A stretch of DNA of 64,000 bases from Candidatus Hydrogenedentota bacterium (GTDB lineage Bacteria; Hydrogenedentota; Hydrogenedentia; Hydrogenedentales; SLHB01), in NCBI GenBank assembly GCA_029552745.1, contig JAKPDK010000042.1, positions 1 through 64,000 of the forward strand, given 5' to 3'. The position numbers were made by a program, and so were the translations under genes. The notes beneath the pieces were generated by a model, which saw only the letters and a program-made list of their open reading frames with translations, made no database searches and was not told where the DNA came from. Positions 51,117-61,337 of this stretch are shown in pieces (within the stretch, counting starts at the first letter, position 1; the number at the start of each line of letters is the position of its first letter).

Positions 51117-54049
51117 ACAAGAAAGGGGCTGTCATCCTGTCAATGGCTATCGTCGTGCTTGCCCTTGGGATTTTCTTCGCGTGGCGCGCAAAAAAGCCGT
51201 CGGAGCCAATCCAAGAACCTGTAAAAGCACAAACGACGTCGCCTGCACCCTCTCCTGAGCCCACCCAACCTAATACCTCCTCCACGGAACCACCCGCTTC
51301 CAATCCAAAGCCCTTACGTCTTTATGGAACTGTGATGGACGTATCAAAAGGCGTACCGATCGTGGGGGCTACCTTACGTGTTACCAATCAGTTGGCGGGC
51401 TCGGAGGGAACCAGTCCAAGACGACGTCCCCCTTTCTTGGAACAACCCGAAACCGAGGACGCTACAGCGCCTTCCACAAAAAGCGACGAAAACGGAGCCT
51501 ACTCTCTGGTTCTTGACGACCGAACAAACTGGAAATCCCTTGCCTGTATCGCCGAAGGTTACGCCCGCGAAACTGTAGGACTCCCCGCCGGCGAGCAAAC
51601 CGAGTCCCGGATCGATTTCACCTTGCGCCCTGGCGGACAAATCACAGGTCAAGTCATAGATGCTTCCACGGGACAGGGCATTGAAGGAATGGTCGTCGAG
51701 GCAGTTGACTCCCAACGTAATATCTTCGAATCGTATGCCGCCAATCGAGCGATTGCCCGTACGGATGTATCCGGCGAATATACCCTAACAGGGCTGCCAC
51801 TCGGCTCCTACCGGCTTCGCGCGCGCGCACGGCAACGTGGCTATCTGTTCCAGCCCGAACAGATCCGAATTGTCGAGCTCACGGCTGAGGCAAACGTACA
51901 GAACGTTGACTTTGCTTTAGAACCGGGAGCTGTCGTACGTGGAAAAGTCACGGACAATGCAAAGAAAGCCATTGCCCGAGCAGACGTGAACGTAATTCCT
52001 GGGCAACTCATCCAGACCGCCATGCGTACGCTTGAAACCATGTCGCCGGATGATTTCATAGCACTGTCCGCCCAAACCGACGAACAAGGAAAATTCGAAA
52101 TCAAAGGCTTGGATTTCGCCACAGACTATCGCCTGCGATGTGAAGCCAACGGCTATGCGGAAACGCTTACCGACCTCTTCCGAATTGAAAAGGGACAATC
52201 GCCCAAAGAAATCGAACTGATACTCACAAAAGGCAGTGTCGTTGCCGGTATAGCGAAATACCCCGACGGCAAGGCCGCCGCAAAACGAAACGTTACCCTT
52301 ATGCCCGAGTTTTCGGCAGTCATGTCCGGGAAAATAGGCGGGGGGAAAACAACGACCACTCAAGAAGACGGAACGTTCCGATTTGAAAACGTTTCGCCGG
52401 GAAATTACACCTTGCAACCCATGCGGGCGCCTCTCCCTCCCTTCCTTCAAGGCAATCAATCAAATGTGCTTCAAGTGGTCGTCGAGCCCGACAAAGATAT
52501 CCTAGGGTTAGAGCTCATAGTCCAACCGCAAGGGGACTCGACTCCTATGCCAAGTCCCCAAGGGGTTATCCAGGGTATCGTTATAGACCCATCTGGCAAA
52601 CCAGCGGCAAAAGTGCGTGTTGAAGCAAGAGCGGCCATGATACCCACCGCTGCAGGTTCCGCAACCACCAAAGACGACGGAACGTTCACCATCGAGCATC
52701 TCGCACCGCTTTCGTATAGCCTGCACGTAACGGACGAACAAGGCGTAGGACGAGTCGAAAACGTGTCCACCGGTTCGAATGTGACCATCCGCCTCGTGGC
52801 TCCGGCAATTGTCAGCGGTGTGGTCGTGGACGCAGAAGGAAACCCCGCTGCTTCTTGTCGTGTCGTTCTTCAAAAGAGGGATGCCCTCGACAACGCGCAG
52901 CAACAAATGGCAATGTTCGGAAATCTCTTGGCCAGGAGGCAAAATACGCGCACAACAGACTCGTTGGGCTTTTTTGAATTCAAGAATGTCGAAGCCGGAC
53001 GCTACGTCGTCGAGGCAAGAAGCGACACAGCCGGTACCGGTTCGTCAGCTGAGTTCAGCATCGCTCCAGGACAAACCATGAATGACTTACGCATCGTGCT
53101 CGACCCGGGATCAGAATTTAGCGGCACCGTCGAAGGTCCCCGAGGTGAACCCGTGACGGGGGCCAGAGTCTCCCTAACAAGCTCCTCCACCGGGATGGCA
53201 GGAATAATGGGGATATTCGGAGGAGCCGCCTTTGGCGGAGCATCGGCTGGTTCCGCCACTACCGATGATTCCGGTAATTTCCGCATCACGCGAGTCCCCC
53301 CCGGAGACTACGTTGTGAACGTGGTTCACTCCGATTATGCGCGGTTTCAAGCCGGCGGACTCCATTTTGCTTCAGGACGCAATATAACGGGCTACCGGAT
53401 TCGTCTTACAAAGGGAGGCAAAGCCACCGGACGCGTTATCTCAGGCGGGTCCCCGCGCCCCGGTGTTATGATCTATCTTATGGGACCCACGGGTATATTC
53501 ACCGCTACGACGGACAGCACCGGGGCATTTTCTTTTGATGGAATTCCGCCGGGACGATATACCATTCAGACTTTTGACATGGATACGATGGTCCGAGGCG
53601 CGACAGAAGGATTTTCCTTCCGACCTCATGTCGTCGATATCGCGGACAACGAAGCTGTTCAAATCGACTTGGGGAATGAACACGGCGTACCCGTTACGGG
53701 AAGAATCTCCCTCCAAGGGGAAGGGAATATGATTGTCTACACCCTGCGAAAGCCGGGTGGCCCTGCCCCGGAATCCCTGAACATATTCGACATAAACCAA
53801 ATGATGGAAGCGGCAACGTACACGGTCGGACAAGGAATCGTGGGCTCAGACGGCACCTTCCGTCTTCCCGCTGTGGAACCGGGAAACTACATTATTGACG
53901 TATATGCGCTGAACATTACACCCCAACAACCGCCGGATATGAACAGCTTGCTGTCGGCTTTCCAGACCCCCGTGATACGCCAAGAAATCACGGTGGGCGA
54001 CCAGCAGGTTGAACTGAATCTGACGGCGCATCCTCCAGGAACCCCGTAA
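51113..54049 (+). CDS. Giant surface protein with repeated carboxypeptidase-regulatory-like domains
   Basis: 978 residues, start overlapping the anSME stop. One N-terminal transmembrane anchor (VILSMAIVVLALGIFFAW) and a Pro/Thr-rich stalk are followed by eight or so CarboxypepD_reg-like beta-sandwiches. Each shows G.V.D.S.G....GA.V and T..DG.F...NV..G.Y, for instance GSVVAGIAKYPDGKAAAKRN, GIVIDPSGKPAAKVRVEARA, SGVVVDAEGNPAASCRVVLQ and GTVEGPRGEPVTGARVSL. No catalytic domain is seen. Likely extracellular stalk or adhesin. Coupling to a radical SAM gene suggests it or a nearby protein may be modified, but this is unproven. Confidence 0.85.
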   Translation: MNKKGAVILSMAIVVLALGIFFAWRAKKPSEPIQEPVKAQTTSPAPSPEPTQPNTSSTEPPASNPKPLRLYGTVMDVSKGVPIVGATLRVTNQLAGSEGTSPRRRPPFLEQPETEDATAPSTKSDENGAYSLVLDDRTNWKSLACIAEGYARETVGLPAGEQTESRIDFTLRPGGQITGQVIDASTGQGIEGMVVEAVDSQRNIFESYAANRAIARTDVSGEYTLTGLPLGSYRLRARARQRGYLFQPEQIRIVELTAEANVQNVDFALEPGAVVRGKVTDNAKKAIARADVNVIPGQLIQTAMRTLETMSPDDFIALSAQTDEQGKFEIKGLDFATDYRLRCEANGYAETLTDLFRIEKGQSPKEIELILTKGSVVAGIAKYPDGKAAAKRNVTLMPEFSAVMSGKIGGGKTTTTQEDGTFRFENVSPGNYTLQPMRAPLPPFLQGNQSNVLQVVVEPDKDILGLELIVQPQGDSTPMPSPQGVIQGIVIDPSGKPAAKVRVEARAAMIPTAAGSATTKDDGTFTIEHLAPLSYSLHVTDEQGVGRVENVSTGSNVTIRLVAPAIVSGVVVDAEGNPAASCRVVLQKRDALDNAQQQMAMFGNLLARRQNTRTTDSLGFFEFKNVEAGRYVVEARSDTAGTGSSAEFSIAPGQTMNDLRIVLDPGSEFSGTVEGPRGEPVTGARVSLTSSSTGMAGIMGIFGGAAFGGASAGSATTDDSGNFRITRVPPGDYVVNVVHSDYARFQAGGLHFASGRNITGYRIRLTKGGKATGRVISGGSPRPGVMIYLMGPTGIFTATTDSTGAFSFDGIPPGRYTIQTFDMDTMVRGATEGFSFRPHVVDIADNEAVQIDLGNEHGVPVTGRISLQGEGNMIVYTLRKPGGPAPESLNIFDINQMMEAATYTVGQGIVGSDGTFRLPAVEPGNYIIDVYALNITPQQPPDMNSLLSAFQTPVIRQEITVGDQQVELNLTAHPPGTP

Positions 54050-54085
54050 CTAGGACGTACCGACACATTTCCAGACAACATCCCT

Positions 54086-54114
54086 TGTAGGGGCGAGCCC
54101 CCGTGCTCGCCCTC
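54086..54114. repeat. GCGAGCCCCCGTGCTCGC module
   Basis: TGTAGGGGCGAGCCCCCGTG followed by CTCGCCCTC is a relative of the second repeat family (compare the linkers of the 36.3 kb array). Confidence 0.6.
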
Positions 54115-54158
54115 CCATTCCTGCCCGGAACCATCGTCTTCCGCCCAGTACCCTCTTT

Positions 54159-54303
54159 TATCGCTGCGAGGAACGGCGTCCTCGACGCGACGAAGCGATC
54201 CCCTCAACCGCGAAGCGTAAAACGGCTTCGTTCACAGACGGGGGTGTCTCCGAACGTCCGGGGGATTGCCACGTCGTGCCTAGCAGGCACTCCTCGCAAT
54301 GAC
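54159..54303. repeat. Palindromic dispersed element, copy D
   Basis: A 145-base, more divergent copy, from ATCGCTGCGAGGAACG to CACTCCTCGCAATGAC, with GACGCGACGAAGCGATCCCC and GGGGGATTGCCACGTCGTGC arms. Confidence 0.8.
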
Positions 54304-54343
54304 AGCCGATGAGCGCGTAAGGAGATAAGGTCTTCGAAAGCTC

Positions 54344-54372
54344 AAGCGTAACTGGGAGGGTGACGCTTTTTT
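54344..54372 (+). terminator. Intrinsic terminator
   Basis: AAGCGT (54344-54349) pairs with ACGCTT (54363-54368) around a 13-base loop, followed by a run of T residues. It separates the giant surface protein from the glycosyltransferase. Confidence 0.55.
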
Positions 54373-54536
54373 AGGTATATTCTTAACATGGAGTCTTGAC
54401 AAGCCTTGTTCACAAAGACAACCCGAGCTGCCACAGCTACAGGACTTTCACAACGTGTTGTCTTACTTATGGCAAGTAGGTACACTGTTTCCACTGAAAG
54501 AATCTGTTTGACTGTTTCTTTGGAGCGCATCGCGGT

Positions 54537-55625
54537 ATGAAGGTTACGTTTGTTCTTCCACCTCCTAACCTAAGTGGTGGGATACGTGTTGTGGCTGTCC
54601 ATGCCGCGCGACTTGCCAAACGTGGCCACAAAGTAACGGTGGTCTATCCGCGTCCGGAGGCGCCCGGCCTGCGAGAGGTTTTCCGTGCCCTGGTGCGTGG
54701 TAAAGGTTTTCCAGCACGCCCCAGGGTGGACGCTACTTTTTTCCAAGGCTCCGACGTTAGGCTAATCGAACGCGACAAAGCCGCTATGGAAAACCCGGAC
54801 AGTTATCCCGAGGCGGATGTCATCATCGCCACGTGGTGGGAAACAGCAGAGTGGGTAATCGCTTTGCCGCCTTCGAAAGGAGCCAAGGTCTATTTTCTGC
54901 AAGGCTATGAAGCCTTCGAATACATGCCCGTAGAACGGGTGGAACGTACCTGGACCTTCCCGATGCGCAAGATTGTGGTGTCCCGATGGTTGGCAGATTT
55001 GGCTCGCGAACGTTTCGGAGATAACGACGTGGTCATTGTCCCTAATAGCGTCGACACTAGCCAGTTTTTTGCCACACCCCGTGATAAACAAGAGATTCTA
55101 ACCGTAGGGGTCGTCTATTCCGACATGCCCGTGAAGGGTGTGGATATAGCGCTGCAAGCCTTCGAGATCGTGAAAAAACATGTTCCGGAGGTTTGTCTGG
55201 TCTCCTTTGGCAACACGCCACCGTCCGAGCATTTGCCGCTTCCTTCTTATGTTCGGTTCGAATGCAAGCCCGCACAGGAACGATTGCGAGAAATCTACTC
55301 TCGGTGCGATGCGTGGCTGTTTCCGAGCCGACAGGAGGGGTTCGGATTGCCCATCCTCGAATCTATGGCGTGCCGTACTCCGGTCATTGCGACCCCTGCA
55401 GGAGCGGCGCCGGAACTTCTCGCAAAGGGTGGCGGGCTACTTGTGAAACACGAAGATCCCAATGAGATGGCGCAGGCGATCTTGAAGATTCACGCCATGT
55501 CCAATCAAGAGTGGCAAGAATTGTCGAATCAGGCATACGACATCGCGCACAGCTATACGTGGGGCGACGCCAGCGCGCTGTTCGAGGCGGCATTAGTTAG
55601 CATAGTCCGTCAAAGTCCACGTTAA
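54537..55625 (+). CDS. Glycosyltransferase family 4
   Basis: 362 residues, GT-B fold. The N-terminal acceptor half starts MKVTFVLPPPNLSGGIRVVA and the donor half has KIVVSRWLADLARERFG, IVPNSVDTSQF and the conserved EGFGLPILESMACRTPVIAT, in which the two Glu residues bind the sugar nucleotide. It is 18 bases upstream of the polymerase-like gene, so the two probably form an operon for surface polysaccharide or lipopolysaccharide. No ribosome site of strength is visible before the ATG. Confidence 0.92.
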   Translation: MKVTFVLPPPNLSGGIRVVAVHAARLAKRGHKVTVVYPRPEAPGLREVFRALVRGKGFPARPRVDATFFQGSDVRLIERDKAAMENPDSYPEADVIIATWWETAEWVIALPPSKGAKVYFLQGYEAFEYMPVERVERTWTFPMRKIVVSRWLADLARERFGDNDVVIVPNSVDTSQFFATPRDKQEILTVGVVYSDMPVKGVDIALQAFEIVKKHVPEVCLVSFGNTPPSEHLPLPSYVRFECKPAQERLREIYSRCDAWLFPSRQEGFGLPILESMACRTPVIATPAGAAPELLAKGGGLLVKHEDPNEMAQAILKIHAMSNQEWQELSNQAYDIAHSYTWGDASALFEAALVSIVRQSPR

Positions 55626-55643
55626 GGAGGCGAAACGGTTGTC

Positions 55644-57137
55644 ATGTATACACCGCATGTTTCGCCGCTCGTGGCTGTCATGCTCTTTGCTTGGATTCCC
55701 ATTGTGCTCAGCCTGTTTGCTCTGCTCCCGTCCCGCAACGCCGTGATTACCGCTTTCTTGACCGCTTGGCTTTTTCTCCCAGTACATGAATATGAAATCA
55801 AGTTCTTTCCCGAATACAACAAGATGACAGCGACGTGTCTGGGAATCTTCTGCGCCACGTTGATTTTTGACGCGGAACGCCTGTTACGCTTTCGGCCCCG
55901 CTGGTATGATCTCCCCGCCCTCGTTTTCATTATGGTACCGCTTTGTTCTTCCCTAGCGAATGGACTCGGCGCTTACGACGGACTCTCCGAATCGTTCAAG
56001 CAACTCGTTCATTGGGGACTGCCTTATTTTCTGGGACGCATTTATTTCAATACCCATCGTGATATGCGGGCACTCCTATTTGGTATTTTCATCGGTGGGC
56101 TGATTTATGTTCCTTTCTGCTGGTATGAAATCCGTTTTAGCCCCCAGCTGCATCGTTTGCTGTACGGTTTTCACCAAGCCAGTTTCGTTCAAGTCCTCCG
56201 ATTCGGTGGTTTCCGTCCGATGGTCTTTCTCGAACACGGGCTCATGATAGGCATGTGGATGGCATCGGCTACGTTGGTCGCGGTGGACTTTTGGCTGACG
56301 CGGGCTTATCGAAACCTTTGGGGAATACCGATGCCTGTTTTCGCATCCGTCTTAGGGGTAACCACCCTGTTCTGTAAATCGACAGGAGCTATTGTCTTGC
56401 TTGTCATCGGCGTAGCAACCCTTGTCATCATTCGCCTGGGCGCACGGGCGCTGCCAATCGGTTTGTTGGCAGCCCTTTCCATTGTCTACGTGGTTATCCG
56501 CGCATCGGGGCTTTGGACAGCACAACCCTTAGTTGATTTAGCCGAGAAAGCCATTGGTCCCGACCGCGCCCAATCCTTGCAGACGCGTATCGACAACGAA
56601 AACCTACTGGCAGAGAAGGCTCGGCAACGGCTGTTGTTTGGTTGGGGCGGCTGGGGGAGATCTCGCATTTACGATGAGTATGGCAAGGACATTAGCATCA
56701 CCGACAGCCTCTGGATTATTGTGTTGGGGCAAAACGGGATTGTCGGACTTGGTTCCCTCGTTACTATGATTCTCTTGCCAACTTTTTTGTTGTCCTATCG
56801 ATTACCCGGCATGGCCTTTCATCACCCGGGAGTGGGAGCAACCCTTGGTGCGGCTTTGATTATTTGCATTTGGATGATCGACAATTGTTTCAATGCTATG
56901 GTGAATCCCATTTACGTGGTTTTGGTGGGAGGGCTTGCTGGTATTCCCCGCGTGCGAGCGGTGCAGCTTCCACGAAGGCGCGGCCTGGAAACCAGTTCCG
57001 TTTCAGTAACCGCCCAAACACCGGCGGTGCGTGTAGCCCAACACCGAATTGCGGCGAAACGTGCCGCGCGCGAAATAGACAACTGGCTGCCCGAAAGTCG
57101 GACATTTTCCCACAGCGATGGCACAAAAAATGAGTAG
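55644..57137 (+). CDS. O-antigen ligase/polymerase-like membrane protein
   Basis: 497 residues with about eleven hydrophobic segments from 5 to 430. The large hydrophilic loop near 320-360 (ARQRLLFGWGGWGRSRIYDE) resembles the periplasmic loop of WaaL/Wzy proteins, where Arg and His residues are essential. The basic, proline-rich C-terminal tail of about 65 residues is cytoplasmic. Together with the glycosyltransferase just upstream it may assemble a polysaccharide; ligase versus polymerase cannot be told apart here. Confidence 0.78.
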   Translation: MYTPHVSPLVAVMLFAWIPIVLSLFALLPSRNAVITAFLTAWLFLPVHEYEIKFFPEYNKMTATCLGIFCATLIFDAERLLRFRPRWYDLPALVFIMVPLCSSLANGLGAYDGLSESFKQLVHWGLPYFLGRIYFNTHRDMRALLFGIFIGGLIYVPFCWYEIRFSPQLHRLLYGFHQASFVQVLRFGGFRPMVFLEHGLMIGMWMASATLVAVDFWLTRAYRNLWGIPMPVFASVLGVTTLFCKSTGAIVLLVIGVATLVIIRLGARALPIGLLAALSIVYVVIRASGLWTAQPLVDLAEKAIGPDRAQSLQTRIDNENLLAEKARQRLLFGWGGWGRSRIYDEYGKDISITDSLWIIVLGQNGIVGLGSLVTMILLPTFLLSYRLPGMAFHHPGVGATLGAALIICIWMIDNCFNAMVNPIYVVLVGGLAGIPRVRAVQLPRRRGLETSSVSVTAQTPAVRVAQHRIAAKRAAREIDNWLPESRTFSHSDGTKNE

Positions 57138-57146
57138 ACGAAATTC

Positions 57147-57632
57147 ATGGTGAACACGTTACGAGCTGAATTTGTAAATCCTTTTCTTGAGAGCACATAC
57201 GCATTCTTTTCTTCGATGCTATCCTGCAAGGCACGTCGCGGTATGCCAGGCCTTACCGACGGATCCAAACGCCCCAACGAAGTCCTTGCACTTATCGGCA
57301 TCAGTGGGGCAGTCAGAGGATCACTGGCCATTACCATGCCCGCTGAGACAGCGATTGCCATTGCCGGAAAATTACTGGGTACCCAACTATCCGGATTCGA
57401 CGAGACCGTGTCTGACTGCCTTGGCGAAGCAGTTAACATTATCGCCGGTGGGGCAAAAGCAAAGCTCTCCGAATTGCTGAATACTACGCTCGATTTGACA
57501 TTGCCGACGGTCATTCGGGGCGGTTCGTACGAAATGTATTCACCGTCTCGAGTAAAGTGGCTAGAAGTGCCTTTCAGCAGCGATCTAGGAAACTTCGCAC
57601 TCCGCGTGATGCTGGATATGCCTGCAAAATAG
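57147..57632 (+). CDS. cheX: CheX-type CheY phosphatase
   Basis: 161 residues of the CheC/CheX/FliY phosphatase fold. The signature helix contains the conserved Glu and Asn pair in DCLGEAVNIIAGGAKAKLS at about 91-109, matching ExxN of CheX. ISGAVRGSLAITMPAETA at about 51-68 is the domain core. CheX dephosphorylates CheY or similar response regulators. There is no CheA or CheY in the window, but an MCP gene lies 2 kb downstream. It starts 9 bases after the polymerase-like stop. Confidence 0.88.
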   Translation: MVNTLRAEFVNPFLESTYAFFSSMLSCKARRGMPGLTDGSKRPNEVLALIGISGAVRGSLAITMPAETAIAIAGKLLGTQLSGFDETVSDCLGEAVNIIAGGAKAKLSELLNTTLDLTLPTVIRGGSYEMYSPSRVKWLEVPFSSDLGNFALRVMLDMPAK

Positions 57633-57732
57633 TATTAGCAAGTAACCCTGGGGGAACGATTTTTCCTTTTCCCCAAAAAAGAGTACAATGACTTTCATTC
57701 GTTGGGTTTGTTTTTCTTAAGTGGGGCAACAT

Positions 57733-58680
57733 ATGTCTACCGAAGAAATGCTTGTTTTTGGCGGTTCCGCAAGTCAAAAGCTCACAGAACGAATTTGTAA
57801 TTACCTCGGAATCCAAAAGGCACATAACGAAACACTGCGTTTTTCCGACGGTAATCTTTTTGTACGTATTTTGGAAAATGTCCGAAGACGCCCGGTGTAT
57901 CTTGTCCAGTCAACGGCCTATCCCCCGAATGACAATTTTATGGAATTGTTGTTTTGGGTTGACGCATTTAAGCGCGCCAGCGCAGAGTCCGTCACGGTAG
58001 TCATGCCCTATTTTTCCTACGCCAAAGGGGACAAAAAGGACGAGCCCCGCGTATCCATTCGTGCGCGGGTTTGCGCCGATGCCCTGGAAGCAGCCGGAGC
58101 TGACCGTGTGGTAACGATGGACCTGCACGCTGCCCAGATTCAAGGCTTCTTCCGTATCCCTGTCGACGACCTATATGCCATGCCTTTGCTTTGCGATGCC
58201 GTCAAGCGGCTAGCCCCTAGCGACCTCGTCGTGGTTTCCCCCGACACAGGCTTTGCCAAAAAAGCCCGAAAGTACGCATCTTATTTGGACACCTCTTTTG
58301 CTATCGCCGATAAGGAAAGGACCTCTCACAATGAGACTGTCGACGTACTCGAAATAATCGGGGAAGTGAAAGACAAAACCGCACTCATTGTGGACGATTT
58401 CACGATCTCGGGCGGCACCTTGGTGGAGGTCGCTGAGAAATTGGTAGAACGCGGCGCCGCCCAAGTCTATGCCGCCGTGACGCATGGTGTGTTTTCGCGA
58501 GGTGCTGTGGCTAAAATCGAGGAAAGCCCCATTGAGCGGCTGTTCATTACAGACACGGTTGAAACGCAACCCGAACCATTTGGACCTACGATAGATGTTG
58601 TTTCTGTTGCGCCGCTTTTTGGCGAAGCAATTCGAAGAATTCACCGTCGGGAAAGTATCAGCGTGCTTTTCCCGTCGTAA
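57733..58680 (+). CDS. prs: Ribose-phosphate pyrophosphokinase
   Basis: PRPP synthase, 315 residues from ATG 57733 (a GTG at 57721 is possible). Motifs: FSDGNLFVRI near 37, the flexible loop YFSYAKGDKKDEPRVSIRA, VVTMDLHAAQIQGFF with the Mg/substrate His, and the PRPP loop IVDDFTISGGTL. It makes PRPP from ribose 5-phosphate and ATP for nucleotide and NAD synthesis. The flexible loop differs slightly from the usual YaRqDRK, but length and the rest fit. GGGG lies before the start. Confidence 0.93.
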   Translation: MSTEEMLVFGGSASQKLTERICNYLGIQKAHNETLRFSDGNLFVRILENVRRRPVYLVQSTAYPPNDNFMELLFWVDAFKRASAESVTVVMPYFSYAKGDKKDEPRVSIRARVCADALEAAGADRVVTMDLHAAQIQGFFRIPVDDLYAMPLLCDAVKRLAPSDLVVVSPDTGFAKKARKYASYLDTSFAIADKERTSHNETVDVLEIIGEVKDKTALIVDDFTISGGTLVEVAEKLVERGAAQVYAAVTHGVFSRGAVAKIEESPIERLFITDTVETQPEPFGPTIDVVSVAPLFGEAIRRIHRRESISVLFPS

Positions 58681-58704
58681 TTCGAACAACACGGAATAAA
58701 AGGG

Positions 58705-59526
58705 ATGGCATCAGCAAAGATTCCAGCTTGGTATTACCAACAGTTTGATGCCGATTTTTCCTTGGAGGTACCAGAGGAAGGTTTCGGCGGCTGGAAAAAA
58801 GAGACCCTGGAGTTGGATTGCGACAAGACCGCTGTCGTCGTCATGCATGCATGGGATTGCGGCACCTTCGAGCAGTACCCAGGGTGGCACCGCTGCGTCC
58901 CTTACATCCCCAGAGCGCAAAAGATCGCCCGAGAGGTTTTCCCAACCCTCCTCGAAGCTGTTCGTCGATCTCCCATGAAACTCTTCCACGTTGTTGGAGG
59001 CGGCGACTATTATAAAAACCTCCCAGGTTATGCGCGGGCGGTCGCTTTGGCAGGCCCCGAACTCACACACACCGCCAAAATAGACCCGGACCCTTACTAC
59101 GAAAAACTACTGGCGTTCCGGCGCGATAAGGTACACCCGGGCGCACATAATCTCGCCGATGTTCAACGAGGTTTTGAGCATGTCGACTTTGCTCCGGAAG
59201 CTCGGCCTCTGGAACACGAGGGCACTGCAGAGAATGGACGCCAACTCTACGCCCTGTGTGCCGAAACAGGAATTAATCACTTGATCTATTGCGGCTTTGC
59301 CATCGATTGGTGCCTCTTGCTTTCGCCCGGAGGTATGGCGGACATGCGAAAACGAGGGTTTCTGTGCTCCGCCTTGCGTCAAGCAACCACCGCAGTAGAA
59401 AATAAGGAAACGGCACGCGGTCAACTTTGCAAGGAAGTGGGACTCTGGCGTGTAGCGCTACTCTATGGTTTTGTATTTGACGTCCCGGATTTTATTGCCG
59501 CCTTGGACGAGATGGGGAAAGCTTAA
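58705..59526 (+). CDS. Isochorismatase-like cysteine hydrolase
   Basis: 273 residues of the isochorismatase/nicotinamidase-like fold. D51 in VVMHAWDCG is the catalytic Asp position, a conserved Lys lies in the centre, and the nucleophile Cys is C203 in [18 protein letters not shown]. It is longer than nicotinamidases (about 210) by an N-terminal extension and inserts. Members hydrolyse N-carbamoyl or similar amides; substrate unknown. It is 24 bases after prs and 22 bases before the MCP, possibly one operon. Confidence 0.82.
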   Translation: MASAKIPAWYYQQFDADFSLEVPEEGFGGWKKETLELDCDKTAVVVMHAWDCGTFEQYPGWHRCVPYIPRAQKIAREVFPTLLEAVRRSPMKLFHVVGGGDYYKNLPGYARAVALAGPELTHTAKIDPDPYYEKLLAFRRDKVHPGAHNLADVQRGFEHVDFAPEARPLEHEGTAENGRQLYALCAETGINHLIYCGFAIDWCLLLSPGGMADMRKRGFLCSALRQATTAVENKETARGQLCKEVGLWRVALLYGFVFDVPDFIAALDEMGKA

Positions 59527-59548
59527 CTTTTTTGGGAAAGGGAGAAAT

Positions 59549-61228
59549 ATGAAGTTGCAGCATCGGTTACTCCTTTCGAACTTGTTGTATTTGCTTTTGC
59601 CCGTCTTGATCATCGGCAGTCTTCTTTTAACCAATCGACACTTCTCCCAATTGCAAAAAGAACAAGAGGACCTCAAAAACCACGCACAAAACGTCCAGCA
59701 TGCGTTGATGACCGTCCGAGATTTTCTGGAAAAGGGCGCGGCTTTTGAAGATGTCGGGAAAGAGATCGAATCGTTAGGAAAATCTATGCAGGCGCTGCAT
59801 TTGTCGGGTGATATCGTATCAGTACAGAACGCTCTGGAACGCGTTCATGCTATAAAATCCCGCAACAAAGAAATCAGCGAAGCCCTGTTCGAACTGACAG
59901 GAAAATCGATAGAACAGTCGAATGGGTTTATCAAATTAGTCAGCGAAAAACTCGCAGACCCTGCCACGCAAGACCAAGTCTCCACCCTGGAACGGCTGGT
60001 GATCATCGGTGCGAACATCAATACCACCGCTAATTATGAGATCCGAGTGCGATTCAGTTTGCTGCAGGCTGACCCCACTCAGGCAGACTCGCTCATGGCT
60101 TTTCTCGACACCCTCATGCAAAATGTGCGAAATGACGTCGAACGCCTCAAAGACACTCCATTTGCTCAAATGCCCGTGGCGGCGTTACAGGCCAACGAAC
60201 AAGTGAAAAGTCTGGTGACTGAACAAATTGAACTCCAAAAGGAATTCCAGGATAAGAAGCAAACGATTCTTAACATAATGAATGGACTCGCCGCAGACAT
60301 TGAGAAGACCGTAGATGCAAAATATCAAAGCTTTTTTGCCAGTATCCGTGAATCCATTCTGGCACTTTGTCTGGTTGCCGTGGTTTTAGCGTTCATATGC
60401 ATCATCTATTCTCTTGCTACGGCAAAGTCCATTACAAAACGTTTGAGACAGACAGCATCTGCCCTTCAAGAAACCGTTGCCACCGTTACTTCCACCGCGG
60501 AACATATGGCTTCCATAAGCAAAGAGATCGCGGACGCGACTTCCTCTCAAGCGGCTGGAATCGAGGAAACCTCGGCTTCATTAGAAGAAATCTATTCCAT
60601 GACACAGCAAAACGTGTCGAATACCGATGAAGTACGACAACTGATGACCAACGAAGCAGCGGCAAACTTCCAACGACTGCAAGAAAAACTTGCCGTTGTG
60701 ACGGAAAACCTTCATCAAGCCGTCAAAGCCGCTCAACAGACTTCGGGTGTAGCAAAGACCATCGATGAAATTGCTTTCCAAACAAACTTGCTGGCGCTCA
60801 ATGCGGCTGTGGAAGCGGCTCGGGCAGGGGACTCCGGCAAGGGATTTGCCGTCGTGGCAGAAGAAGTGCGCAATCTTGCTCAGCGCAGCGCCACCGCAGC
60901 GAGAGACGCACAGGAACTCTTGCTCAGTGCTTCCCAGAAAAGCAGCGCCGTGGTTACATTGTTTGATGAAATGAAAGCCGCCTTGGATGAGAACGCTTCT
61001 ATAGCGCAACGTGTTAGTGAGTCCGTAAACACCATCGCAGAAGCCTCCACCCAACAGTCCCGTGGGATTGACCAGATTACTACCGCCGTGCAGCAGATGG
61101 AACAGATTGCGCAAAAGAACTCCGGTACGTCGGAGGAGGCTTCAGCTGCTTCTCAAGAACTTGCCGCACAAGCGAACAAATTACAAGAGTTGGCTGACGA
61201 AGTGGTCGCGCTCGTCGGTACGAAATGA
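59549..61228 (+). CDS. Methyl-accepting chemotaxis protein
   Basis: ATG 59549, eight bases after GGGAAAGGGAG, gives 559 residues. TM1 ([20 protein letters not shown]) at 8-27, a periplasmic helical sensor of about 240 residues, TM2 ([20 protein letters not shown]) near 270, then a cytoplasmic signalling domain. The hairpin tip [18 protein letters not shown] is the CheA/CheW-binding site. Gln/Glu pairs in the flanking helices could be methylation sites. No cheA, cheW or cheR here, so it would join a chemosensory array coded elsewhere; CheX nearby fits that. Confidence 0.92.
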   Translation: MKLQHRLLLSNLLYLLLPVLIIGSLLLTNRHFSQLQKEQEDLKNHAQNVQHALMTVRDFLEKGAAFEDVGKEIESLGKSMQALHLSGDIVSVQNALERVHAIKSRNKEISEALFELTGKSIEQSNGFIKLVSEKLADPATQDQVSTLERLVIIGANINTTANYEIRVRFSLLQADPTQADSLMAFLDTLMQNVRNDVERLKDTPFAQMPVAALQANEQVKSLVTEQIELQKEFQDKKQTILNIMNGLAADIEKTVDAKYQSFFASIRESILALCLVAVVLAFICIIYSLATAKSITKRLRQTASALQETVATVTSTAEHMASISKEIADATSSQAAGIEETSASLEEIYSMTQQNVSNTDEVRQLMTNEAAANFQRLQEKLAVVTENLHQAVKAAQQTSGVAKTIDEIAFQTNLLALNAAVEAARAGDSGKGFAVVAEEVRNLAQRSATAARDAQELLLSASQKSSAVVTLFDEMKAALDENASIAQRVSESVNTIAEASTQQSRGIDQITTAVQQMEQIAQKNSGTSEEASAASQELAAQANKLQELADEVVALVGTK

Positions 61229-61337
61229 GCCGCGAAAATATCTCGCGTGCCAGTTTTTTCAGGGAACTAGATGGCGTCTTCGGGTGAAACCAAAGACCTA
61301 GAGTTTTGTTGCGATCCTCTCTTGAATTTAAAAGCAA

